Part shown: piece by piece, positions 50,233 to 59,354 of the stretch
Layout of the letters: every line of letters begins with the position of its first letter
Position numbering within the stretch: the first letter of the stretch is position 1
Assembly (NCBI GenBank): GCA_016721245.1
Contig: JADKIQ010000012.1
Location: 62,001 to 126,000, forward strand
Length of the DNA stretch: 64,000 bases
Reading direction: 5' to 3'
From: Sphingobacteriales bacterium
Lineage (GTDB): Bacteria > Bacteroidota > Bacteroidia > Chitinophagales > JADIYW01
Notes under the pieces: model-generated
What the model saw: only the letters and a program-made list of their open reading frames with translations
Databases searched by the model: none
Told to the model about the DNA's origin: nothing
Program-made: the position numbers and the translations under genes

Positions 50233-52677
50233 ATGAATAAAAGAATTACACTCTTTGTTGCGGTATGTTGCTTAATGATAAGCGCAGCCACAGCACAAAT
50301 TTCAATCACTAACACGACACCTTACACGCAAAACTTCGATGGGTTGCCGGCTACTGGTACATCTACCACGAATCCAAGCCCTGCCAACTGGCTCAGATAT
50401 GCTGCCAACGGCACGACCATCACAGCAGGAAGCGGTACGGCTAATTCGGGTGGATTTTATGCTGCCGGTACAGGCTCTACTACTGAGCGTGCAATGGGAA
50501 TGCTGCTTTCTACAAGCGCGAAACCATTGTATGTAGGTGCAAAGTTTGTAAATAATACTGGCTCAACAATTGTTTCTGCATCTGTTTCTTATAGATGTGA
50601 ACAATGGAGAAGAGGAAATACAAATGCAGGACTGAGAGATACGCTTTTGGTGGATTATGCAACGGGAACGGATTCTGTACATTTAGGTACATGGACAAAT
50701 GTTCCGGCATTAACGGGTAGTTCTACAAACACCTCTACTACTGCAAGTGCATTAGATGGCAATACTGTTTTTGCAACAGTAACAGGAAATATAACAGAAA
50801 TGGTAATACCTGATGGTGCTACTTTCTGGATTCGTTTCAACGATTTTGATGCTTTCCCGGGTTCTGATGATATGCTCGCAATAGATGATTTCAGTGTTTC
50901 CTTTACAACGGGCACAGTTGCTGCCTGTACAGAGCCTGCTGCTTCCGTAACAAATGTAGTAGCAACGGCAACGAGTACAACAGCAATTTCAGGTTCTTTC
51001 ACAGGAGTAACAGCAGATGGCTATTTAGTATTTATAGACAGTAATGCAACAGTGCCAACTATTGCAGATGCAACTGCTTATACAGTAGGGCAGACAGTAG
51101 GTACTGCAACAGTGATCAGCAACGGAACAAGCACAAGCTTTACAAAAAGTGGCTTAGTTCAGAATACAATTTATAAGGTTCATGTTTTTCCATATAACAA
51201 TACAAGTTGCACAGGCGGACCCAACTACAAAATATCTGCACCGGGTAATGATACTGCCAAAACATTGTTGGATGCATGTCCTGAACCAACCAATACTCCT
51301 ACTAATTTAGTATTTACGGCTGTTGGTAATAATAACATAGATGGAAAATTCAATAAAAGCAATCCGGCTGCTGCAGGTTATGTGGTAGTTTACAGTTTAA
51401 GTTCAAACATCGGATTTCCTTTAGACAGCGTAAACTATAATGTGGGTGATTCCATATCTTTAGGTGCATTCAAATCAAAAGTAGGAGATGTTTCATCCAG
51501 TGCTAATGATACTTCTTTCTCAATAACGGGATTGGCACAAGGCACCAAATATTATGTTGCTGTTATTCCATATAACCTTTGCGGTGCATTTAAAAATTAC
51601 AAACGCTCTTCTTCAAATGGAGTAAACAGAGATGATACAACAACTACTGGTACACCGCCTTTGGTGGATTGTGTTCAGCCATCAGGTATTTCTACGGCTA
51701 CAGTTGTAAACGTAGATTCAACTACTAATTCAATTACCATAAAATGGAAAAATGCAGCTAATGCAGATAGTGTAATGGTGATTGCCGGAACAAATGCCAA
51801 TATCGGTTTTGTAACAGTTCGCGATAGTGTTTATTATGGCGTAGGTTCTACAATTCCGGGTAGCAATGGTATCGTATATTTCAGAGGAACAGATTCAACG
51901 GTTACACTAACCGGCCTGCAAACAAATACCGTTTATAAAATATTATTTGCGACATTTAATAACAGAAATTGTACCAATGGACCTAACTATGCAAATAATC
52001 CTGGAAGTGTAACAATTCGTACTGCCGCAGGTACTGATTGTCAGGATCCAACCGGTGTTTCCAATACTTCTATTGTTAAACTGGATTCAACAGCTACCAC
52101 TATTTCTATAAAATGGACAAATCCGGTAAATTCAGATAGTGTGATGGTTGTTGCCGCACCTACTACAGTTGGTTTTGTTACGTTCAGAGACAGTGTGAAC
52201 TATCCGGTGGGTGCAACAATTGCATCTTCTACAGCTACTCCTGCGAGAGTATATTACAGAGGTACAGATTCTTCTTACACACTTACAGGATTAACGCCAA
52301 ATACTGTTTATAAAATATTCTTTGTAACGTTTAGAAATAAGAATTGCACCAACGGACCGAATTACTCCGGTGCAGCAACCACTACTATTAAAACGTCATT
52401 GTCTACTGGCGTAAAATACAATAACGCTGAAGCTGAATTCTCTTTATTCCCGAATCCAACTAATAGCGGTTCTTTATTCGTGAAGTTTAAGACGGCTTTA
52501 CGTGAAGATGCTGTAATTGAAGTGGTAGATATTTTAGGAAGAAAATTAAGCGCTCAGAAAATTTCATCCGGAAGCGCTATGCAAATGATAGATGTAAGTG
52601 ATTTTGCAAAAGGTACATACCTGTTAAATGTAATATATAAAGGTTCTAACAACGTTAGTACATTCATAGTAGAATAA
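50233..52677 (+). CDS. T9SS cargo with fibronectin-like repeats
   Basis: 814-aa secreted protein. Signal peptide ends ATAQ; an N-terminal beta domain (about 25-235, TPYTQNFDGLPATG and the ending AIDDFSVSFT) is followed by four Fn3-like repeats, each with CxEPxxxx, a VMVIAG/GYVVVYS strand and a TxYKIxxxxxNxxCTNGPNY end, and a T9SS type A sorting domain (FSLFPNPTNSGSLFVKF to STFIVE). The sorting domain is closely similar to that of the next gene. ATG 50233 chosen to give the signal peptide. Probably an adhesin or a substrate-binding surface protein. Confidence 0.88.
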   Translation: MNKRITLFVAVCCLMISAATAQISITNTTPYTQNFDGLPATGTSTTNPSPANWLRYAANGTTITAGSGTANSGGFYAAGTGSTTERAMGMLLSTSAKPLYVGAKFVNNTGSTIVSASVSYRCEQWRRGNTNAGLRDTLLVDYATGTDSVHLGTWTNVPALTGSSTNTSTTASALDGNTVFATVTGNITEMVIPDGATFWIRFNDFDAFPGSDDMLAIDDFSVSFTTGTVAACTEPAASVTNVVATATSTTAISGSFTGVTADGYLVFIDSNATVPTIADATAYTVGQTVGTATVISNGTSTSFTKSGLVQNTIYKVHVFPYNNTSCTGGPNYKISAPGNDTAKTLLDACPEPTNTPTNLVFTAVGNNNIDGKFNKSNPAAAGYVVVYSLSSNIGFPLDSVNYNVGDSISLGAFKSKVGDVSSSANDTSFSITGLAQGTKYYVAVIPYNLCGAFKNYKRSSSNGVNRDDTTTTGTPPLVDCVQPSGISTATVVNVDSTTNSITIKWKNAANADSVMVIAGTNANIGFVTVRDSVYYGVGSTIPGSNGIVYFRGTDSTVTLTGLQTNTVYKILFATFNNRNCTNGPNYANNPGSVTIRTAAGTDCQDPTGVSNTSIVKLDSTATTISIKWTNPVNSDSVMVVAAPTTVGFVTFRDSVNYPVGATIASSTATPARVYYRGTDSSYTLTGLTPNTVYKIFFVTFRNKNCTNGPNYSGAATTTIKTSLSTGVKYNNAEAEFSLFPNPTNSGSLFVKFKTALREDAVIEVVDILGRKLSAQKISSGSAMQMIDVSDFAKGTYLLNVIYKGSNNVSTFIVE

Positions 52678-52696
52678 AGAATTAACTAGATTTTTT

Positions 52697-52746
52697 AAAC
52701 TCGTCTTTGTAACTTGCAGGTCGCAATGAACAAAGACGAGTTTTTT
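52697..52746 (+). terminator. Terminator after the fibronectin-like gene
   Basis: Fourteen-base stem AAACTCGTCTTTGT / ACAAAGACGAGTTT with a loop of about 19 bases and a T run. Confidence 0.8.
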
Positions 52747-52769
52747 ATTTTGTGAATAATTAATTATAA

Positions 52770-53927
52770 ATGAGAATATTATACATATCAATAATTTCTG
52801 TATTCTTATCTGTTTGCACAGCAGTGGCTGGTCCGGGTACCTACTATAATTCTATAGATACCAGCAAGTCATGTAGTACTTTTAAGACCGCACTCGCGCA
52901 GTTAATAACACAGAATTATGTTATTATCCCATATGGCAGCGTGGACAATTATTATAATTTGACCGATTTAAAACCTGCAGAATCCGGCGGAGGAGATGTG
53001 GTTGCAGATAAGTATTCATCTGAAAACCCAAATGGTGCAGATTATTGTTCATTCCGTTACCCCGATGATTTTTGTTTAGGTAGGTCTTCCAGTACAGAAT
53101 GCTTTTGCTACGACAAGGAACATGTATTTCCGAAATCATGGTTTGGTGGCGCAGATGTTTATCCGATGTACTCTGATATCCATTTTATCTGGCCAGCAGA
53201 TAATTATGTTAATTTCAGAAAAGGGAATTTAACCATCGGGTATGTAGGCTCTACTATAATCTATACTTCTAAAAATAGTACCAAAATTGGCACGTCCAAT
53301 TCTTCTTTAAACTATGGTTACAATTCTTCCAATGTGTTTGAACCTATAGATTCTTTCAAAGGTGATTTTGCCAGAGCCTATCTGTATGTTGTCACACGTT
53401 ATCAGGACTCTATTGTGAACTGGATAGGCAGGAGTACATCCGGCAATGTGTTGGATGGCAACAAATATCCCGGCCTTGACCCATGGATATTACAGTTGTG
53501 CGTGAAATGGCACAAACTGGATCCTCCAAGTCAATTTGAACGCAAGCGTAATGATGCTGTACAAGCGATTCAGGGGAACCGTAATCCATATATCGATTAC
53601 CCTCATTGGGTAGAGAAAGTATTTGGTGTAAACGGCATATCTTCATCCTGTGTGGCCACTGCTGTAAAATATAATAAGTCATCGATTGAGTTTTCTGTTT
53701 ATCCAAATCCGGCGACCAACGGCTTGTTGAATCTGAAAACATCGACCATGCTGACGGAAGATGCTGTGTTAGAAGTGACGGATATTTTAGGCCGCATCTT
53801 AATTTCACAAAAGATAAATGCAATGAGTATTCCGGCAGTAGATGTCAGCAACCTGACTAACGGAATGTATTTCCTGAATCTGATTTATAAAGACAGCAAT
53901 AATGTAAGTTCCTTTATTAAGGAATAA
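52770..53927 (+). CDS. Secreted endonuclease I with T9SS type A sorting domain
   Basis: Extracellular or surface nuclease of the EndA/NucM His-Me finger family, degrading DNA or RNA. Active site: DKEHVFPKSWFG, with catalytic His, and the second block SDIHFIWPADNYVNFRKGN. Signal peptide of about 20 residues (ends AVAG); sorting domain FSVYPNPATNG to SSFIKE, almost the same as in the previous gene. 385 aa. Neighbours are an EEP nuclease/phosphatase, a TonB receptor and a DUF5689 lipoprotein, which points to extracellular nucleic acid use. Confidence 0.92.
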   Translation: MRILYISIISVFLSVCTAVAGPGTYYNSIDTSKSCSTFKTALAQLITQNYVIIPYGSVDNYYNLTDLKPAESGGGDVVADKYSSENPNGADYCSFRYPDDFCLGRSSSTECFCYDKEHVFPKSWFGGADVYPMYSDIHFIWPADNYVNFRKGNLTIGYVGSTIIYTSKNSTKIGTSNSSLNYGYNSSNVFEPIDSFKGDFARAYLYVVTRYQDSIVNWIGRSTSGNVLDGNKYPGLDPWILQLCVKWHKLDPPSQFERKRNDAVQAIQGNRNPYIDYPHWVEKVFGVNGISSSCVATAVKYNKSSIEFSVYPNPATNGLLNLKTSTMLTEDAVLEVTDILGRILISQKINAMSIPAVDVSNLTNGMYFLNLIYKDSNNVSSFIKE

Positions 53928-53953
53928 TAAGATACTGCAATCATATACATATA

Positions 53954-53984
53954 AAAAAGTCACGACCCAGGTCGTGACTTTTTT
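53954..53984 (+). terminator. Terminator after endonuclease I
   Basis: Thirteen-base stem AAAAAGTCACGAC / GTCGTGACTTTTT, five-base loop, convergent side also T-rich. Confidence 0.85.
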
Positions 53985-54004
53985 ACGTTCATAAAGAAGA
54001 TATT

Positions 54005-55048
54005 TTATTTCACTTCTTTTAAAATAGTTATATAAGTAGGAAAGTGGTCGCTGTATCCTGAATTGTAGATATTGAAATCCCAGGTACGTTTAGGATAACC
54101 TTTGTATTTTCCTGTTTTCTGAATCATATAGTCCTTACTGAAAATATGTGCCCCCTGATAAAAAAATCCGGATTGATTATGGCTTAACCAACCATAAGAA
54201 ATAGCTTGCTGATCAAATAAACTCCAGGTGTCATTGTAACCCAAGGTTCCAATACCTTTCTTGTAATAGTCTACCCATGGATTAAACATGCCACCCGATT
54301 TACAATCTTCCTTTTTCTCTACGCATTTTAAAACTTTCACCATAGATGGGTCCGTAGGATTGTCATTCAAGTCGCCCATATCTACAATTTTTGTATTCGG
54401 ATTTATTGCCATTAATGAATCAATAATATGCTTGCCGATTCCTGCAGCATATCTTCTCAATGGAGCAGTTGCTTCCTCGCCACCTCTTCTGGAAGGCCAG
54501 TGATTTACAAAGATGTGAATTGTATCCGTACCACCGAAAATTCCTTTTACATACAATATATCGCGTGTTGGTCTCCAGTCTTTTACAATTTCCTTGAGGT
54601 TTACTCTTATTGATCTGCTTTCGATTACTTTAAAATATTTTGGATTGTAAATAAATCCGCAATCTACCCCACGCAAATCTGGTCCGTCATAATGTACAAT
54701 CTGATAGTTCCTTGCTTTCAGTTTCGGATGGTTTACCAATGTTTCCAGCACCGATCTGTTTTCAATCTCTGCACAACCAAAAAATGCTAATCCATCCGGC
54801 GTTTTTTCTGTAGCAATCTGCGAAACAACTTCTGCCAGATGATCGACCTTGTCCATGAAAATTTTACCGGTATAATGATAATTTCCGTCAGGTGTAAAAT
54901 CTTCGTCATCTACATTCGGCTGATTTATAGTGTCATAGAAGTTTTCCAGATTATAAAAGCCAAAAGCCGCTATTTTATACTGCTTTTGCTGAGCAAATGT
55001 AAGACTCACTAAAAACAGTGAGAATAGTAGTGAAATTGATTTTTTCAT
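54005..55048 (-). CDS. Endonuclease/exonuclease/phosphatase family protein
   Basis: Exported (signal peptide ends TFAQ) EEP-fold hydrolase. Motifs: YNLENF (N-x-E-N), AEIENRSVL (metal Glu), GVDCGFIYN, VNHWPSRRGG with catalytic His, GDLNDNPTD and the final SDHFP. 347 aa. Acts on phosphodiesters or phosphomonoesters, as nuclease or phosphatase. Divergent from the TonB receptor gene and close to the endonuclease I gene, which fits the breakdown of extracellular nucleic acids. Confidence 0.9.
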   Translation of the reverse strand: MKKSISLLFSLFLVSLTFAQQKQYKIAAFGFYNLENFYDTINQPNVDDEDFTPDGNYHYTGKIFMDKVDHLAEVVSQIATEKTPDGLAFFGCAEIENRSVLETLVNHPKLKARNYQIVHYDGPDLRGVDCGFIYNPKYFKVIESRSIRVNLKEIVKDWRPTRDILYVKGIFGGTDTIHIFVNHWPSRRGGEEATAPLRRYAAGIGKHIIDSLMAINPNTKIVDMGDLNDNPTDPSMVKVLKCVEKKEDCKSGGMFNPWVDYYKKGIGTLGYNDTWSLFDQQAISYGWLSHNQSGFFYQGAHIFSKDYMIQKTGKYKGYPKRTWDFNIYNSGYSDHFPTYITILKEVK

Positions 55049-55130
55049 AGGCCAAAAATAAGTATTAATTATGATTGTTTGATGTGGAAAATAAGAATTG
55101 TAACGTCGCCATTTATTTGATATTTATCTT

Positions 55131-55138
55131 TACCTTTG
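55131..55138 (+). promoter_or_regulatory. -7 promoter box TACCTTTG of the TonB receptor gene
   Basis: Exact TAnnTTTG, 50 bp before ATG 55188. Confidence 0.5.
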
Positions 55139-55187
55139 TTAAGGATTGTTAAGCAATCTATAGCTATACAAAATCAATACCAAATTT

Positions 55188-57797
55188 ATGATTAAAAATT
55201 CATTGTCTGTTTTTCTATGCCTCTTTTTTACGTTAGCAATAAAAGCAAATACAAAAGTAAAGCAAGAGGATACAACACAAACAAAAGGCATGATGAGTGA
55301 TACAACATCGCTCACTACTAAAGTTGACGAATTTGTTATACCAACCGTGACGCTGGAAGATGAAGAAACGAATGATGAAGGTTCGGCAGATCAATCTATA
55401 TCTCCGATATTAAATGCAGGAAGAGATCCTTTCTTAAATGCAGCATCGTTTAATTTCAGTATTTCCCGTTTCAGAATCAGAGGATATGACAACGACTATT
55501 TTGATACCTATATGAATGGCATTCCAACCGAATATATAGATAACGGTTTTGGTGCCTTTAATTTATGGGCTGGCTTAAACGATGTGACAAGAAACAGAGA
55601 GAACGTATTGGGTTTAAGACCTTCCACTTTCGGATTTAGCGGAATCGGCGGCTTATATGCAATTGATGCCCGTGCAGGTAAACAGCGCAAACAATTGAGT
55701 GTTACGATAGGAACATCTAACAGAACCTATGATTTGCGTGGCGGGATTACCTACGGAACGGGAATTACTAAAAAAGGCTGGAGTGTTGCCGTATCCTTAT
55801 TTGGCAGATGGGCAAAGAATGGCTACATCAAAGGTACATCCATGCAAAGCGTTTCTTATTTTGCATCCGTACAAAAGTTCTTCAAAAAACAATCTTTAGC
55901 CTTAACTATTTTTGGGGCACCTACCAAACAAGGAAAAGCATCTAATGCAACACAGGAAGCATTAAATTTGGCAGGCACCAATTATTACAATCCAAACTGG
56001 GGTTACCAGAACGGAAAAGTAAGAAACTCACGTGTCGAATACAGACATCAGCCTACGTTTATCTTAACACACGAATGGCAGCCAACGGATAAATCTAATT
56101 GGATGACAGCAGCCGGATATTCTTTCGGAGAAAGAAGTGTATCCAGTTTTGACAGAAACCAAAATGTAGATGATCCACGACCGGATTATTACAAATATTT
56201 ACCAAGCTATTTCAACGATAGCGATCAGGTGGGACAAAGAAATGAATTATATCAGGCAATTATTGATGATCCGAACAGATTACAGGTGAACTGGGACAGA
56301 CTTTATGATGTTAACAGAAATTCCGGAGATACCACAATATCAAATGTAAATGGAAAAGGTGGCACTGTAACAGGAAAAAATTCTACTTATATTTTGGGCG
56401 ATAACGTTCAATACTATAACCGTTTTAATTTCAATTCAGTATTTAATATCACCGTAAAGAAAGTGGATTTAACGGCAGGCTTGGTATATCAGTATCAAAA
56501 AGTAAATAACTACAAAAAAGTAAGAGACCTTTTAGGTGGTGATTTTTATTTAGATCAAAATAGTTTCACAGAAGATTCTACCGCTTCAAACGTTACAGTG
56601 ACTTATCCCGATATAAACCAGCCTAACCATGTTGTTAAAGTTGGTGATAAATATGGTTATAACTATGCATCTGTGGTTCATAAAATAGATGTTTGGGGAC
56701 AGGCAAATCAACATTTGAAACACATTGACTGGTTTGCGGGTGCACAGTTTTCAAACACTACACAATGGCGTCAGGGCATTTATCAGAATGGTTTGGATGT
56801 TGTAAGTTCTGCCGGTAAATCAAAAGTGTTTAGTTACAATAACTTTCTGGTAAAAGCAGGCTTAACATACAAAATTAACGGACGTCATTATGTTTATGCA
56901 AACGGTTCTTATCAAACAAAAGCACCTTTTTGGGATAATGTTTTTATCTCACCAAGAGTTAGAAATTTAGCAAGCGATCCCGGCAGTGAGAAGATAGGAT
57001 CTGTAGAAGGTGGATATGTATTTAACTCTCCAAGAATAAAATTGCGTGCAACTGGGTTTTATACTAATTTTCAGGATGGCTCTAATGTATTGGTTTATTT
57101 TGATGATGATTTTTTTGGATTGGCAAGTTACACGCTTACCAATATTGATAAAGTTCATTACGGCGGTGAATTAGGTGCTGAAGTACAGGTATACAAAGGA
57201 ATCAGCGTTAGTTTAGCTGCATCAGTAGGCAAATATTATTATACCAGCCGTCAGAATGGAACCTTAACAATAGACAACCAGCCAAATGTATTGTTGCAGG
57301 AAACTATTTACAGTAAAAACTTTTATGTCGCAAATATTCCACAGCAGGCATATACTTTAGGATTGTATTATCGCTCCAAGAAATTCTGGTATGTAAGTGC
57401 TAATGTGAACTTCTTTGACAGATTTTACTCAGAATATGCACCAACACATCGTACTGAACGTGCTACGGATTTAGTTCCATACCAATCTAATCAGTGGTAC
57501 AGTATCGTTAATCAGGAACGATACAACAAAAAAGGACAGTGGACATTGGATTTGTCTGGTGGTTATTCATGGAGATTAAAATCCACTTTCAAAAAAATGG
57601 ATGGTAAGAATTCCGGGAAATACTATTTAGTAATAAATGCAGGTATCAGCAATCTTACAAACAACAAGAAGTTTATTGTAAGCGGAAGAGAGCAATTGCG
57701 CTTTGATTATACGGATAAGGATGCAGGTAAATTCCCTTCGAAATACTCGTATGCATTCGGAATTAATTTTTATACCAATCTTACCTTCAGATTCTAA
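55188..57797 (+). CDS. TonB-dependent outer membrane receptor
   Basis: 869-aa receptor: signal peptide, short Asp/Thr-rich linker, plug region (about 70-165: FSISRFRIRGYDNDYFDTYMNGIPTEYIDNGFG, ending NVLGLRPSTFGFSGIGGLYAIDARAG, cited in part) and a long beta-barrel with a C-terminal aromatic end (YAFGINFYTNLTFRF). It lacks an N-terminal carboxypeptidase-like domain and any SusC signature. Followed 36 bp later by a DUF5689 lipoprotein, and divergent from the EEP gene. Probably imports breakdown products of nucleic acids or phosphate compounds. Confidence 0.92.
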   Translation: MIKNSLSVFLCLFFTLAIKANTKVKQEDTTQTKGMMSDTTSLTTKVDEFVIPTVTLEDEETNDEGSADQSISPILNAGRDPFLNAASFNFSISRFRIRGYDNDYFDTYMNGIPTEYIDNGFGAFNLWAGLNDVTRNRENVLGLRPSTFGFSGIGGLYAIDARAGKQRKQLSVTIGTSNRTYDLRGGITYGTGITKKGWSVAVSLFGRWAKNGYIKGTSMQSVSYFASVQKFFKKQSLALTIFGAPTKQGKASNATQEALNLAGTNYYNPNWGYQNGKVRNSRVEYRHQPTFILTHEWQPTDKSNWMTAAGYSFGERSVSSFDRNQNVDDPRPDYYKYLPSYFNDSDQVGQRNELYQAIIDDPNRLQVNWDRLYDVNRNSGDTTISNVNGKGGTVTGKNSTYILGDNVQYYNRFNFNSVFNITVKKVDLTAGLVYQYQKVNNYKKVRDLLGGDFYLDQNSFTEDSTASNVTVTYPDINQPNHVVKVGDKYGYNYASVVHKIDVWGQANQHLKHIDWFAGAQFSNTTQWRQGIYQNGLDVVSSAGKSKVFSYNNFLVKAGLTYKINGRHYVYANGSYQTKAPFWDNVFISPRVRNLASDPGSEKIGSVEGGYVFNSPRIKLRATGFYTNFQDGSNVLVYFDDDFFGLASYTLTNIDKVHYGGELGAEVQVYKGISVSLAASVGKYYYTSRQNGTLTIDNQPNVLLQETIYSKNFYVANIPQQAYTLGLYYRSKKFWYVSANVNFFDRFYSEYAPTHRTERATDLVPYQSNQWYSIVNQERYNKKGQWTLDLSGGYSWRLKSTFKKMDGKNSGKYYLVINAGISNLTNNKKFIVSGREQLRFDYTDKDAGKFPSKYSYAFGINFYTNLTFRF

Positions 57798-57832
57798 TTA
57801 AACACTAATAATCAAAATATAAATTAATAAAA

Positions 57833-59149
57833 ATGATAACAAGATTAAACAAAGTAGTAATGATTATTGCAGCCATTGCATCATTAACTATCACATCATG
57901 TAAGAAAGATAAGTTTGATGAACCGCCGCATACAACTACTGATCCGAATATTGCAAATGCAACCATTGCACAGGTTAAAGCTTTATTCACAAGTGGAAAT
58001 CCAATCACTATCACAAATGATTTAATCATAGGTGGTGTGGTAACAGCAGATGACAGAAGCGGTAATTTCTATAAACAATTTGTCATTCAGGATTCAACAG
58101 GCGCTATACCTGTATTGGTTAATAAATCAGGTTTATATACGGACTATCCGGTGGGGAGAAAAGTATACATAAAATGTAAAAATCTGATTTTAGGACAATA
58201 TGGAAAAAATATTCAGTTGGGTGGCTATGTTGATTATACAGGTGCACAACCTGCGGTAGGAGATATTGCGAGTGCATTAGTGGATAAGTATATTGTAAAA
58301 GGACCATTGGTAACTCCAATTACACCTAGAAAAATAAGCAGTATTGCAGAGTTGAATCTTACAACGGATCAATCCATTTTAATACAATTAGATCCTGTTT
58401 CATTTCAGGGAAGTTCTGCGGGAGTTCCATATGCTGATATAATAAATGGACAGTCTTCTAGTAGAAATATTACTGATTGTGATAATGCCACTTTAGCAGT
58501 AAGATCCAGCAATTTTTCTACTTTTGCCAATACCAATACACCAGCCTCTACAGAGAAAATAAGCATAGTTGGAATTTACAGTATTTTCAATTCTACCAAG
58601 CAACTGGCTATCAGAGATATTGCAGAAGTAGCAAGCACAACAACACCTTGCCCTGCATTATTATTATCCGAAAGTTTTTCAGGAGGCATACCTTCATCTT
58701 GGGTAAATTATACAGAAGCGGGAAGTAAAAATTGGTACAAACCAGGTGCTGTTGCACTTGCTGCATGCAGCGCTTTTGGTTCAAGTGATGCCAGTAATAT
58801 TGCATGGTTAATTACATCAGGTGTTGATTTAACAGGATATACTACTAAAAAGCTAACTTTTAGTACAATAATTGGTTTTCCCACAGGAACAGTTACTTTA
58901 GATGTTTTAATATCTACGAACTACAGTGGTAGCGGAGATCCCAATGCATCAGGTGTAACATGGACACCACTTTCATATACAACACCAGCTTTACCTACCA
59001 GTGGAAATTTCGGACCATCCACCCCTTCAGCTGTAGATATCAGCACATACACTGGTACTGTATATATTGCATTTAAATATTCCGGTAGTGGTGCGGGTGG
59101 TAATACCAGCACATACGAAGTAGACGATGTGAAAATAGCAGGACAATAA
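57833..59149 (+). CDS. DUF5689 lipoprotein with C-terminal jelly-roll-like domain
   Basis: 438-aa lipoprotein with lipobox TITSC, then KKDKFDEPPHTTTDPN. Residues about 40-255 form the DUF5689 domain (LIIGGVVTADDRSGNFYKQFVIQDSTGAIPVLVN), which contains an OB-like strand pattern found in nuclease-associated surface proteins. The C-terminal part (about 280-438) resembles choice-of-anchor J sequences (SESFSGGIPSSWVNYTEAGSKNWYKPG, ending TSTYEVDDVKIAGQ). Cotranscribed with the TonB receptor. Probably binds the substrate at the outer surface. Confidence 0.88.
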   Translation: MITRLNKVVMIIAAIASLTITSCKKDKFDEPPHTTTDPNIANATIAQVKALFTSGNPITITNDLIIGGVVTADDRSGNFYKQFVIQDSTGAIPVLVNKSGLYTDYPVGRKVYIKCKNLILGQYGKNIQLGGYVDYTGAQPAVGDIASALVDKYIVKGPLVTPITPRKISSIAELNLTTDQSILIQLDPVSFQGSSAGVPYADIINGQSSSRNITDCDNATLAVRSSNFSTFANTNTPASTEKISIVGIYSIFNSTKQLAIRDIAEVASTTTPCPALLLSESFSGGIPSSWVNYTEAGSKNWYKPGAVALAACSAFGSSDASNIAWLITSGVDLTGYTTKKLTFSTIIGFPTGTVTLDVLISTNYSGSGDPNASGVTWTPLSYTTPALPTSGNFGPSTPSAVDISTYTGTVYIAFKYSGSGAGGNTSTYEVDDVKIAGQ

Positions 59150-59167
59150 TTTCATTAATCTGTTTAT

Positions 59168-59206
59168 AAAAAAAAATCCCGAATCTTAGATTCGGGATTT
59201 TTTTTT
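59168..59206 (+). terminator. Terminator after the DUF5689 gene
   Basis: Eleven-base stem AATCCCGAATC / GATTCGGGATT, loop TTA, and a run of T. Confidence 0.85.
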
Positions 59207-59320
59207 ACACTCATATTGGTATTTTATTTAAATTACATCTTATTCACTATTAGTGGATAATAAGGGGAATTGATTTTTTTTATTTTATCTATAATTACCT
59301 AGCAAATATATGCACCGGTA

Positions 59321-59328
59321 TATTTTTG
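59321..59328 (+). promoter_or_regulatory. -7 promoter box TATTTTTG
   Basis: Exact TAnnTTTG, 27 bp before ATG 59355 of the giant repeat protein. Confidence 0.5.
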
Positions 59329-59354
59329 TAAAGGTTGTTTGCCATAGATAAATT

